NCBI RefSeq assembly: GCF_009830945.1
Contig: NZ_VWVV01000004.1
Location: 248,001 to 312,000 of the forward strand
DNA from: Nocardiopsis sp. FR4
Lineage (GTDB): Bacteria; Actinomycetota; Actinomycetes; Streptosporangiales; Streptosporangiaceae
Direction: 5' to 3'
DNA length: 64,000 nucleotides
Made by a program: the position numbers and the translations under genes. Of the stretch, positions 48,636 to 56,547 are shown piece by piece; position 1 is the first letter of the stretch; each line of letters opens with the position of its first letter. The notes under the pieces were generated by a model. It had not been told where the DNA came from. It did not search any database and worked only from the letters and a program-made list of their open reading frames with translations.

Positions 48636-49495
48636 GCACGTTGAGCGCACCGGTCCACGTGCGCGGGCTCACCCGCCGCTACGGCACCCGCACCGCCCTG
48701 GAGGGCCTGGACCTGGACCTGTGGCCCGGGGTGACCGGGCTGCTGGGCCGCAACGGCGCGGGCAAGACCACCCTGCTGCGCTGCCTGGCCACCGACCTGG
48801 AACCCAGCGCGGGTCGGATACGCCTCCTGGGCCGCGACCCCGAGCGCGCGGCCGAGCGGGCCCGGATCCGCGCCCGCCTGGGCTATCTGCCGCAGAACCC
48901 CGAGTTCTACCCCTACTTCACCGCGTTCGGGCTGCTGGACTACATGGCGGTGCTCAAGGAGCTCGGCGGGCGCCGGGCCCGCCACGACGAGGTGCGGCGC
49001 GGCCTGGAGCGGGTCGGGCTCACGGACCGGCGGCACAGCCGGATCCGCCGCCTGTCCGGCGGTATGCGCCAGCGCCTGGGGCTGGCCGCGGCCCTGCTCG
49101 GCGACCCCGAGGTGCTGCTGCTGGACGAGCCGACCATCGGCCTGGACCCCGAGCAGCGCATCCGGTTCCGCGGCCTGGTCTCGGAACTGGGCGTGCGCAG
49201 CACCGTGGTGCTCTCCACCCACCAGATCGAGGACGTGGCCGCGCTGTGCCAGCGGGTGGTCTGCCTGGACGAGGGCCGGGTGGTCTTCGACGGCACCCCG
49301 GGTGAGCTGGTGGACCGGGCGCGTGGACACGTGTGGGACCACGACGGCCACCCGGGCCGGGGCCACACGGCCTGGCGGCTGGCCGACGGGCGCTACCGGG
49401 TGCTCACCCCCACCTCCGCCCCCGCCGGGCCCGGCCTGGAACCGGTCGAGCCCACCCTGGAGGAGGCCTACCTGCTGCTCACGGGTGCGCGATGA
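48632..49495 (+). CDS. ABC transporter ATPase of the sigma operon
   Basis: A 287-residue ATPase. Walker A is GRNGAGKTT, the signature LSGGMRQRLGLAAALLG, Walker B VLLLDEPTIGLDP, and the switch His in LSTHQIED. The subgroup is that of ABC-2 export systems (drug, lantibiotic or Bac-type). GTG 48632 overlaps the previous stop as GTGA. The C-terminal 60 residues extend past the core domain (HTAWRLADGRYRVL). It pairs with the membrane protein encoded next, with an ATGA overlap. Confidence 0.88.
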   Translation: MSTLSAPVHVRGLTRRYGTRTALEGLDLDLWPGVTGLLGRNGAGKTTLLRCLATDLEPSAGRIRLLGRDPERAAERARIRARLGYLPQNPEFYPYFTAFGLLDYMAVLKELGGRRARHDEVRRGLERVGLTDRRHSRIRRLSGGMRQRLGLAAALLGDPEVLLLDEPTIGLDPEQRIRFRGLVSELGVRSTVVLSTHQIEDVAALCQRVVCLDEGRVVFDGTPGELVDRARGHVWDHDGHPGRGHTAWRLADGRYRVLTPTSAPAGPGLEPVEPTLEEAYLLLTGAR

Positions 49496-51033
49496 GCCCC
49501 GCCCTCCCCCGGAGTGCGGGCACGTTCGCCCGGCTGACGTGGTTCAACACGGTGCGCCTGTGCCGCAACCCGCTGCTGCTGCCCGGTACGGCGGTGGGCT
49601 CCTACCTGGTCCTGCGGCCGGACCTGTACTATCCCGCGGGGCTGCCCATGTGGGAGGGCTGGTACGACGACACCACCACCACCGCCACGCTCGTGGGCGT
49701 CCTGATGTTCGTCGCGACCGCCTTCCCCGCCATGCGCGAGGCCCGTTACTCCGCGGCGGTGGTGGCCCCCCTTGGCCGGAGCGGTCGGGTGCTCTCGCTG
49801 ATGGCGGCCTCCGTCGCGGTGAGCACGGCCCTGACGGCGCTGGCGGCCGGGTGGGAGCTGTGGCTCCTCTCCTCGCCCCCGGCGGGCACGCTGAGCCCGA
49901 TGGCCCTGCCCACCCCGTTCCTGATGGCGGCGGCGGGCCCCCTGGCCTCGATCGCCCTGGTGCTGTGGACGCGCTCGTACCTGCCGCTGGTCCTGGCGGT
50001 GCTGGCCGTACCCGCCTACTGGCTGTACGGCCTCGCCCTGGCGGAGTCCCGGTTGCAGAGCGCGGTCTCCCGGGTGGAGTGGGCCGCGCGCGTGGCCCTG
50101 CACCCGTTCACCATGCGCGCCCCCGCCGTCACCGACGTGGCCGCCCACTTCCTCGCCTACACGGCCCTGGTGGTGGCCGCCCTGGTGTTCCTGGGCCTGG
50201 CCGCGCGCGGACACCGCGCCCGGCGCACCGTCTGCCTGGCCGCGGTCGCCGCGCTGCTGGCGGGCGCGGGGGGCACCGTGCTGCACGGGCGCTGGGCGCA
50301 GCCGCGGGACGCGCCCATCGCCGACAGCCGGATCCACGGAGCCCCGGAGGAGCCGTGCGAGGACAGGGAGGGCATCACCTACTGCCCGCTGCCGGGCTTC
50401 GAACCGTGGGTGGACCACTGGCAGGCGGCGCTGGTCCCGGTCCTGGATCCGCTGCCCGAGCGGGCGCTGGAGCCCGGGCTCGTCGTGTGGCAGGAGAGTT
50501 CCTCCTACACGCGGGGCCTGGAGGTGCCCGAGGAGCGCTCCGTCGTCGTCTACTCCTATCTGGATCCGGACGATGCGTACTGGCGCGCGGACCTGGCCGT
50601 GAACACCGGACAGGCCGTGGTGGGCCTGCCCTCCCCCTACGGAATCGACGCGTGCCGGGCCGACGGCCAGGCGCGCATGGTCCTGGCGGCCTGGTTGGGC
50701 GCCGCCGCGGTCGGGGAGGACCGTTCACAGCAGGTGGAGGCCCTGGCCATGGGCATGTTTCCCCGCCTGCCCTCACCGGTCGACCTGGAGACGGGACTGG
50801 CACTGACGGAGATGCCCCCGGAACGGGTGGGCCGGGTGCTGGAGGAGCACTGGGAGGAGCTGTCCGCGCCGGAGACGGACACCGCTGACCTGGCCGACCT
50901 GTTGGGGGTCGAGCTCCGGGAGACCTCCACCGCGCCCGCCGACGGCGCGGACTGGGACCGGGTCTACCCCGAACTGGGCTACGGGGACCTGTCCCCCGAC
51001 CCGTGGTCGCTGACCTGGCCGGTGTGCTCCTGA
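49492..51033 (+). CDS. ABC-2-type membrane protein with large C-terminal extracytoplasmic domain
   Basis: A 513-residue protein with about six N-terminal helices (TATLVGVLMFVATAFPAM, LSLMAASVAVSTALTALAAG, FLMAAAGPLASIALVLW, YLPLVLAVLAVPAYWLYGLAL, AYTALVVAALVFLGLAAR, VCLAAVAALLAGAGGTVLHG). A roughly 240-residue soluble tail follows. It begins PRDAPIADSRIHG and contains CEDREGITYC, likely outside the cell with a possible disulfide. I do not recognise the tail. ATG 49492 overlaps the ATPase stop. It is the last gene of the sigma/anti-sigma/ABC operon and probably the transport or sensing partner. Confidence 0.7.
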   Translation: MSPALPRSAGTFARLTWFNTVRLCRNPLLLPGTAVGSYLVLRPDLYYPAGLPMWEGWYDDTTTTATLVGVLMFVATAFPAMREARYSAAVVAPLGRSGRVLSLMAASVAVSTALTALAAGWELWLLSSPPAGTLSPMALPTPFLMAAAGPLASIALVLWTRSYLPLVLAVLAVPAYWLYGLALAESRLQSAVSRVEWAARVALHPFTMRAPAVTDVAAHFLAYTALVVAALVFLGLAARGHRARRTVCLAAVAALLAGAGGTVLHGRWAQPRDAPIADSRIHGAPEEPCEDREGITYCPLPGFEPWVDHWQAALVPVLDPLPERALEPGLVVWQESSSYTRGLEVPEERSVVVYSYLDPDDAYWRADLAVNTGQAVVGLPSPYGIDACRADGQARMVLAAWLGAAAVGEDRSQQVEALAMGMFPRLPSPVDLETGLALTEMPPERVGRVLEEHWEELSAPETDTADLADLLGVELRETSTAPADGADWDRVYPELGYGDLSPDPWSLTWPVCS

Positions 51034-51094
51034 CCGGCGGCGGACGGGGCCTCCGACCGGGAGGGGCGGCGGCACCCCCGATGACATCCGGTCG

Positions 51095-51100
51095 TAGGAT
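51095..51100 (+). promoter_or_regulatory. -10 hexamer for a leaderless small ORF
   Basis: TAGGAT is a common actinobacterial -10. The predicted start of transcription falls at or next to GTG 51108, implying leaderless translation of the small peptide. No -35 is clear. Confidence 0.5.
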
Positions 51101-51107
51101 GGGTCGT

Positions 51108-51155
51108 GTGAAGAACCCGTACTGGCACGTCGTGCTCCCCCCGCTGGGCGCCTGA
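51108..51155 (+). CDS. Putative leader peptide upstream of the EamA exporter gene
   Basis: A 15-residue frame, VKNPYWHVVLPPLGA, begins with GTG 7 nt after TAGGAT and ends in TGA. It carries clustered Tyr-Trp-His and a Pro-Pro pair, either of which can slow ribosomes. A hairpin lies 42 nt past its stop, still before the exporter gene. This layout fits ribosome-mediated attenuation of the exporter. Function is inference; the peptide, -10 and hairpin are seen directly. Confidence 0.45.
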   Translation: MKNPYWHVVLPPLGA

Positions 51156-51196
51156 CCGGGCGCACCCCCTCCTCTTCCCTCCCGTGGCAAGAGCGG

Positions 51197-51215
51197 CGGC
51201 CCCTCGCCGGGGCCG
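51197..51215 (+). terminator. Candidate attenuator hairpin before the EamA gene
   Basis: CGGCCCC and GGGGCCG form a 7-bp stem around TCGCC, between the leader peptide and the exporter start. It would be available for read-through control. Confidence 0.4.
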
Positions 51216-51272
51216 TGTTCGTCGTGCGCCCGTCTCCCCTGCCGGAACACACGACGACGAAGGACCACGACC

Positions 51273-52193
51273 GTGTCAGAACGCTCCCTCTCCCCCTCCC
51301 GCCCCTCCGGCACCGCCGCCCTGGCCCGGGGCCCGCTCCCGATCCTGGCCGCGGCCGTGCTGTGGGGCACCACCGGAACCGCCAGCTCCCTGGCGCCCGC
51401 CAGCGCCCCGGCCGCCGCCATCGGCTCCGCGGGCCTGGTCCTGGGCGGCCTGCTGCTGTTCCTCACCGGCCGGGGCTCGCTGGCCCTGCTCCGGCACGGG
51501 GACCGGCCCACCCGCGGGGCCCTGGCCCTGGGCGCCGTGGCGGTCGCCGGATACCCGCTGTCCTTCTACCCCGCCGTGGCGCTGGCGGGCGTGGCGGTGG
51601 CCACGGTCATCACCCTGGGCAGCGCCCCGGTCTTCGCCGGGCTGCTCGCCTGGCTGACCGGGCGGGGCCGCCCCACGGCGCGCTGGACCGCGGCCACCCT
51701 GGCCGCGGTGCTGGGCTGCGCGGTGCTCGTCCTGGGCTCCGAGCTCACCGGAGCCGAGGCGGTGCGCCCGGCGGGCGTGCTGCTGGCCCTGGTGGCCGGG
51801 CTGTCCTACTCCGCCTACACGCTCGTCGCCGAGCGGCTGATCCAGCGCGGGCACCCCTCGCAGGCCGTGATGGGCACGATGTTCGCGGGCGGCGGGCTGG
51901 CCGTGCTCCCGGTGGTCCTGGCCGCCGGAACGGCCTGGCTGGCCACGGTCAGCGGCGCCCTGGTGGCCCTGCACCTGGCGGTGTTCACCGTGTTCGCGGC
52001 CTACTGGCTGTTCGGGCTGGGGCTGCGGCACACCTCGGCGTCGGTGGCCACCACCCTGACCCTGGCCGAACCGGCGGTGGCCGCGCTGCTGGGCGTGCTC
52101 GTGGTCGGTGAGCGCCTGCCCGCCGTGTCGTGGGCGGGCCTGGCCGTGCTCGCGCTGGGCCTGGCGATCCTGCGCGCCCCGGCCCGCCGGTAG
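51273..52193 (+). CDS. EamA/DMT family transporter
   Basis: A 306-residue drug/metabolite transporter with ten predicted helices formed by two EamA repeats (LPILAAAVLWGTTGTASSL; then LLALVAGLSYSAYTLVAERL, and TSASVATTLTLAEPAVAALLGVLVVGE). Members export amino acids, nucleosides or other small metabolites; YddG exports aromatic amino acids. GTG 51273 follows GAAGGA. A short peptide frame and hairpin upstream suggest attenuation, and the Tyr-Trp-His cluster would fit an aromatic amino acid signal, which is speculative. A strong terminator follows. Confidence 0.85.
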   Translation: MSERSLSPSRPSGTAALARGPLPILAAAVLWGTTGTASSLAPASAPAAAIGSAGLVLGGLLLFLTGRGSLALLRHGDRPTRGALALGAVAVAGYPLSFYPAVALAGVAVATVITLGSAPVFAGLLAWLTGRGRPTARWTAATLAAVLGCAVLVLGSELTGAEAVRPAGVLLALVAGLSYSAYTLVAERLIQRGHPSQAVMGTMFAGGGLAVLPVVLAAGTAWLATVSGALVALHLAVFTVFAAYWLFGLGLRHTSASVATTLTLAEPAVAALLGVLVVGERLPAVSWAGLAVLALGLAILRAPARR

Positions 52194-52197
52194 GAGG

Positions 52198-52226
52198 GGT
52201 GCGGGGCCGCGGGACGGCCCCGCACC
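52198..52226. terminator. Terminator between EamA and RNA methyltransferase genes
   Basis: A perfect 12-bp stem (52198-52209 with 52215-52226) with loop CGGGA lies between convergent genes. Confidence 0.85.
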
Positions 52227-52229
52227 GGC

Positions 52230-53513
52230 TCAGTCGCGGTGGCGGCGGGCCGGGTGGACCGGCTCCAGCACCGCCAGGCACTCCACATGATGGGTCATCG
52301 GGAAGGCGTCGAAGGCGCGAAGACCCACCAGGCGGTAGTCCAGGCGGGCGAACTGGTCCAGGTCGCGGGCGAGGGTGGCGGGGTCGCAGGAGACGTAGGC
52401 CACCCGGCGCGGACGCGTTCCGGCCACGGACCGCACCACCTCGGCGCCCGCGCCCGAGCGGGGTGGGTCCAGGACCACCACGTCGGAACGCACGTCGGCC
52501 CACTCGCGCAGCTGGGCGGCCACGTCGCCGCGCTCCACGCGCACCTGCGCCAGGTCCCTGAGGTTGTACCGTGCGTCGCGGACGGCCTCGGCCCCGCTCT
52601 CCACGCCCATGGCGCGCCCCTCCGGGCCCACCGCCTCGGCCAGCGCGCCGGTGAACAGGCCCGCGCCGCAGTACAGGTCCAGGGCGGTCTCGCCGGGCTT
52701 GGGCTCCAGGGCCCGCATGACGGCGTCGGTGAGGACGTCGGCGGCGGCCGGGTGCACCTGCCAGAAGCCGCCCGCGCTGACCCGGTACTCGCGGCCCGCG
52801 GCGCGCTCGCGCACGCCCCGGCGTCCGCGCACCTGCTGGAGGCGTCCGCCCTTGAAGCGGCGCAGCACCGCGCTGGAGGTGCCCAGCTCGGGCAGGGCGC
52901 CCAGTTTGGCCCCCAGGGCGGTGACCACGACGGCGCGGTCGGCGCAGCTGGCGGAGGCCACCGCCTCGACGTCGCGCACACCCTCCCAGTGCGCGTCGGT
53001 GACCGCGAGTTCGCCCACCCCCGGGTGGGCGATCAGGCAGCGGTCGACGGGCTCGATGTCGTGGGAGCGGTGGCGGCGCAGTCCGGCGCGTCCCTCGGTG
53101 TCCACGGCGAAGCGCACGCGGGTGCGCCAGCCCAGGCCGTCGGGGGTGCCGGGAAGCTCCTCCACCACGACCTCGCGGTCGATGCCGGCGATGCGGCGCA
53201 GCTGGTCGGAGACGACCTTGGCCTTGAGGGCGCGCTGGGCCTCCAGGGAGGCGTGCTGCCAGTCGCAGCCGCCGCACCGGCCGGGACCGGCGAACGGGCA
53301 GGGGGCCCGCACCCGGTCGGGCGAGGCGTCGAGCACCTCGACGGCGTCGCCGCGCAGGAAGCGGGAGGTCTCCTCGGTGACGCGGACGCGGACGCGCTCG
53401 CCGGGCAGGGCGTGGCGCACGAAGACCACCTGGTCGTCGCGGCGCCCCACGCACCAGCCTCCGTGCGCGACGTCGTCGACGGTCAGTTCGAAGTCGGTAC
53501 CCACACGGGTCAT
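52230..53513 (-). CDS. TrmA/RlmD-type class I SAM-dependent RNA (uracil-5-) methyltransferase
   Basis: A 427-residue enzyme. A TRAM domain covers about residues 1-60, a Cys cluster CPFAGPGRCGGCDWQH suggests an iron-sulfur site, and the SAM motif is ALDLYCGAGLFTGALAEAVG. The catalytic blocks are VVLDPPRSGAG and YVSCDPATLARDL with the nucleophile Cys. It should make 5-methyluridine in tRNA or rRNA; the exact target cannot be fixed. ATG 53513 is the start, divergent from the TrkA genes. The same order (methyltransferase, then two TrkA proteins) occurs at Rv2689c-Rv2692 in M. tuberculosis as I recall, but the APC permease found there is missing here. Confidence 0.88.
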   Translation of the reverse strand: MTRVGTDFELTVDDVAHGGWCVGRRDDQVVFVRHALPGERVRVRVTEETSRFLRGDAVEVLDASPDRVRAPCPFAGPGRCGGCDWQHASLEAQRALKAKVVSDQLRRIAGIDREVVVEELPGTPDGLGWRTRVRFAVDTEGRAGLRRHRSHDIEPVDRCLIAHPGVGELAVTDAHWEGVRDVEAVASASCADRAVVVTALGAKLGALPELGTSSAVLRRFKGGRLQQVRGRRGVRERAAGREYRVSAGGFWQVHPAAADVLTDAVMRALEPKPGETALDLYCGAGLFTGALAEAVGPEGRAMGVESGAEAVRDARYNLRDLAQVRVERGDVAAQLREWADVRSDVVVLDPPRSGAGAEVVRSVAGTRPRRVAYVSCDPATLARDLDQFARLDYRLVGLRAFDAFPMTHHVECLAVLEPVHPARRHRD

Positions 53514-53724
53514 GGCGGTGTCCTCACAAGGGTGGTCGGGTCACGTGACGGGTGACCCTGCGCGCACAGCCACCAACCGTTCCCAATCTACCGGCCGGCG
53601 GGCACCGTCCGTGCTGGCCTCGGACGGCCCGGGGGCCGACGCGCGCGTCGGACGCATCTGTGCCAAGGTGGACGCAGGCGCGCGCGGCGCGGTGGTCGGC
53701 TGTCTCGACGGGAGTGCGGACGAG

Positions 53725-54396
53725 GTGCACATCGTGATCATGGGGTGCGGTCGCGTGGGTTCCACGCTGGCGCACACCCTGGTGGACCTGGGACACACGG
53801 TGGCGGTGATCGACCAGGACCCCGAGGCGTTCCGGCGGCTGCGCGGTTCGGTGGCCAAGCACGGCGTGCGGGGCTCCGGGCACGACCGGCAGGTGCTGCT
53901 CTCGGCGGGGATCGACCGCGCGGGGGCCTTCGCCGCGGTCAGCAACGGCGACAACTCCAACATCATCTCGGCCCGGGTGGCCCGGGAGGCCTTCGGGGTC
54001 GAGCACGTGGTGGCGCGGATCTACGACCCCCGCCGCGCCGAGGTCTACCAGCGCCTGGGCATCCCCACCGTGGCGACGGTGCGCTGGACCGCCGACGCGA
54101 TCCTGCGCCGGATGGTGCCGGGGGACGGGCGGCTCACCGCGGGCCCGGAGTGGCAGGACGCCTCCGGGACCCTGGCGATGACCGAGCTGACCCTGCCGCC
54201 GGGGTGGGCCGGGCGGCGCGTGGGCGAGCTGGAGGACCGGGCGCCGTTGCGGGTGGCCTACCTGACCCGCCGTGGGCGGATCGTGCTGGTCCGCTCCGAC
54301 GACCCCCTGGAGGAGGGCGACGTGCTGCACGTCATCGCCCACGGGCGCGACCTGGACGGGTTGCGGCCGCACGAGGACGAGACGGGGCGTGGGTGA
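53725..54396 (+). CDS. TrkA family potassium-uptake regulator (CeoB-like)
   Basis: A 223-residue RCK/TrkA protein. The NAD-binding Rossmann start is HIVIMGCGRVGSTLAHTLVDLGH, with the acidic end of strand two in VIDQDP. A TrkA-C domain follows at about 135-215 (TLAMTELTLPPGWAGRRVGEL, EEGDVLHVIAHG). It regulates potassium uptake from the cytoplasmic face. GTG 53725 follows GGGAG; the upstream frame is antisense-like. The next TrkA gene starts 1 nt after its stop, giving the CeoB/CeoC pair. Confidence 0.88.
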   Translation: MHIVIMGCGRVGSTLAHTLVDLGHTVAVIDQDPEAFRRLRGSVAKHGVRGSGHDRQVLLSAGIDRAGAFAAVSNGDNSNIISARVAREAFGVEHVVARIYDPRRAEVYQRLGIPTVATVRWTADAILRRMVPGDGRLTAGPEWQDASGTLAMTELTLPPGWAGRRVGELEDRAPLRVAYLTRRGRIVLVRSDDPLEEGDVLHVIAHGRDLDGLRPHEDETGRG

Positions 54397-54397
54397 G

Positions 54398-55081
54398 ATG
54401 CGGATCGCGATCGCCGGAGCCGGGAGCGTGGGCCGCTCCATCGCCACGGAGCTGGCGGGCAACGGCCACGACGTGCTGCTGATCGACCGGGACACCCGGG
54501 CCATCGGGGTGGACGACCTGCCGCAGGTGGAGTGGCTCCTGGCCGACGCCTGCGAGCTGGCCACCCTGGAGGACGCCCGCCTGGGCGACTTCGACGTGGT
54601 GGTCGCGGCCAGCAGCGACGACAAGGTCAACCTGGTGGTGTCGCTGCTGGCCAAGACCGAGTTCGCGGTGGAGCGGGTGATCGCCCGCATCAACGACCCC
54701 GACAACGAGTGGCTGTTCAACGAGTCGTGGGGGGTGGACCTGGCGGTCTCCCCGCCCCGGCTGATCGCCGACCTGGTCGAGGGGGTCCCCGAGGAGGAGG
54801 CGGACCCGGAGGGGTCGCTGCCGCCGCTGCCCGGCGCGGAGATCGCCGAGTCGGTGCTGCACGCCGAGAGCCGCTTCGCCGGGGGTCCGGAGGGCGCGCT
54901 GACGGAGGCGCTGCCCGAGGGGGTGGCGCTGGTGGCGGTGGTCGGCCCCGGCGGCGTGCGCCCGCCCGACCCCGCACGGACCCTGTCGGTGGGCAACACG
55001 GTGGTGTTCCTCGCCGAACCGGAGTCCCTGGACGCCCTGGAGTCCCTGCTGGCTCCCCCGGAGGGCTCCGAGACCCTCTAG
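54398..55081 (+). CDS. TrkA family potassium-uptake regulator (CeoC-like)
   Basis: A 227-residue partner of the preceding protein. The Rossmann domain begins RIAIAGAGSVGRSIATELAGNGH, with VLLIDRD and an RCK core (DDKVNLVVSLLAKTEF, RINDPDNEWLF). The C-terminal TrkA-C part is more divergent and Pro/Glu-rich (EGVPEEEADPEGSLPP), but TLSVGNTVVFLAEPE is recognisable. ATG 54398 is fixed by the close coupling. The two proteins probably form a mixed RCK ring on a potassium transporter that is not encoded in the window. A hairpin follows. Confidence 0.87.
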   Translation: MRIAIAGAGSVGRSIATELAGNGHDVLLIDRDTRAIGVDDLPQVEWLLADACELATLEDARLGDFDVVVAASSDDKVNLVVSLLAKTEFAVERVIARINDPDNEWLFNESWGVDLAVSPPRLIADLVEGVPEEEADPEGSLPPLPGAEIAESVLHAESRFAGGPEGALTEALPEGVALVAVVGPGGVRPPDPARTLSVGNTVVFLAEPESLDALESLLAPPEGSETL

Positions 55082-55522
55082 ACGCACCGGCCGGGCGGGA
55101 CGCCCGGCGGTTCCTCCACGACCGCGAGGGCACGGCAACGCACGTCAGGAACCCATCACACCCTCAGGGACATTGTTCCCCAAAGGGATGGAACGGAATT
55201 CTGACCCCATATACGGATATCCCGAAAACAGGGCATGACATGAATCCGATTCCGCGCCGTTCCAAGGTGTTCCAGCACGGAGCAGCGAGTTCCACGAAAC
55301 TCCACCGCGCGACCCGAATGAGGGCATAGGCGCAGCTAGAGCGCTTGTTACAGAAAATGACACCTACACACCCTCTGTCCCGCTTCCAAACTTCCCCCTG
55401 CCTGCCATAGTGGGATGCGGCGAGGGACAGTGGTTACCCCCTGAACGCACACATATGCGTCGGATGCGGGTTCCCTCCCTGTTCGCCGGATACCACCCTC
55501 ACATCAAAGGAGATGTTCCGTT
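55082..55522. other. 441-nt spacer of lower GC upstream of the two-gene unit
   Basis: After the TrkA terminator, the spacer is less GC-rich than the flanking genes. It contains a dyad ACGCA (55445-55449) and TGCGT (55456-55460) about 70 nt before the small membrane-protein gene. I see no supported gene in it. Composition and position suggest the edge of inserted DNA. Confidence 0.45.
55090..55108 (+). terminator. Terminator after the TrkA pair
   Basis: GCCGGGCG and CGCCCGGC pair around GGA, 8 nt past the second TrkA stop. Confidence 0.7.
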
Positions 55523-55720
55523 ATGGCTGGCACCTGGTACGAGATTTACATGCCCGCGGGGTCCCGAGCCGTCCCCTGGTCCAAGGTGGTCGTCACCGTC
55601 GTGGTGATCTTGCTGGTCATGTACGCCATGGTGATCGGTTACGAGGCCCCGGCCGCCGTCGCCCTGGCCTCGGCCGCCGGCTACGCCGCGGTGTCCGTGG
55701 CGCGCCGCCTGTTCCGTTAG
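55523..55720 (+). CDS. Small membrane protein
   Basis: A 65-residue protein with one clear helix (VVVTVVVILLVMYAMVIG) and a second weaker hydrophobic stretch (AAVALASAAGYAAVSVA). It ends in a basic tail (RRLFR). GGAG precedes ATG 55523 in AAAGGAGATG. The next gene starts 10 nt after its stop, so both are probably one mRNA. I recognise no family; the role is unknown. Confidence 0.65.
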   Translation: MAGTWYEIYMPAGSRAVPWSKVVVTVVVILLVMYAMVIGYEAPAAVALASAAGYAAVSVARRLFR

Positions 55721-55729
55721 TCGAGCGGT

Positions 55730-56494
55730 ATGAACAACGTTTCCCAGCGACCGAGAACGATCCATGCGCTCCTGGACCAGCACTTCCCGCCGGACCGGTA
55801 CTCCCAGGAGGACCGCATCGGTGTGCTGCTGTTCTTCATGCGCACCCAGGGGCTGGTAGAGCTCACCTGGTCGTCGGTCCTCCGGAAGAAGGAGGCACCC
55901 GCGGGTCTCCTCCACGACCTGCTCAACGGCCGCACGGACGCTCTGCGCTCGGCCGCCGGCCGTCAACACGGCCACGCCTTTCCGCAGGTACTGCTCAACA
56001 CCAAGGAGGGCGAGAGGCTGGCCTTCTCGGCCGCCGAGCTGCGCTCCGCGTTCCGGAAGGAGTACGAGAGACTGCGCAGGAACATCGACCAGCGGACCCC
56101 CATGGGGGCCGCCGACCTGCGCGAGCGCGGGTACCAGCTGACGGGACAGCGGTCCCAGGAGCCGGTGGACGAGCTCTGCGACCCCCGGCGCGTACATTCC
56201 TTTCCGGACCTGGTGCGCGCCCTGGACGCGCTGCGCGTCGCCCACGGCACGCCCCCGTGGAGAACGATGGCCAAGCTGTCCGAGAAGAAGACCGGGGGAC
56301 TGGGCGACCACCTGCACCAGACGCGCTCGCACAGCGCGTTGCGCAGACTGGTCGAGCCGCGGGCCAGGCCGACGCTGGTGTCGGTGCTGGCGTTCGTGCG
56401 CGGGTGCGGTGTGCTCAGTCCCGCGGACGCGCAGGAGTGGATCCGGGCACACGCCCGGGCGGTGATGTCGGCGAAGCCGCGAAGACCGGGGTGA
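55730..56494 (+). CDS. Unrecognised protein with an HTH-like C-terminal module
   Basis: A 254-residue soluble protein. Residues 1-140 (IHALLDQHFPPDRYSQEDRI; GLVELTWSSVLRKKEAP; FRKEYERLRRNID) match no family I know. Residues 158-245 (FPDLVRALDALRVAHGTPPW; LVSVLAFVRGCGVLSPADAQ; EWIRAHARA) resemble the helix-turn-helix module often found at the N-terminus of large actinomycete regulatory or conflict proteins, here moved to the C-terminus and degenerate. It follows the small membrane protein by 10 nt. Function is unknown. The pair is inserted between trkA and DUF3159. Confidence 0.65.
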   Translation: MNNVSQRPRTIHALLDQHFPPDRYSQEDRIGVLLFFMRTQGLVELTWSSVLRKKEAPAGLLHDLLNGRTDALRSAAGRQHGHAFPQVLLNTKEGERLAFSAAELRSAFRKEYERLRRNIDQRTPMGAADLRERGYQLTGQRSQEPVDELCDPRRVHSFPDLVRALDALRVAHGTPPWRTMAKLSEKKTGGLGDHLHQTRSHSALRRLVEPRARPTLVSVLAFVRGCGVLSPADAQEWIRAHARAVMSAKPRRPG

Positions 56495-56547
56495 GCGCGC
56501 CCGGGGTCCTGCCTCGGGGCGGGCGGGGCCCGCCTCCCCGGCGGCCC

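Noticed and set aside
55145-55363. 72-codon minus-strand frame in the spacer before the two-gene unit
   Set aside because: No ribosome site, unnatural composition and no family; more likely non-coding spacer.
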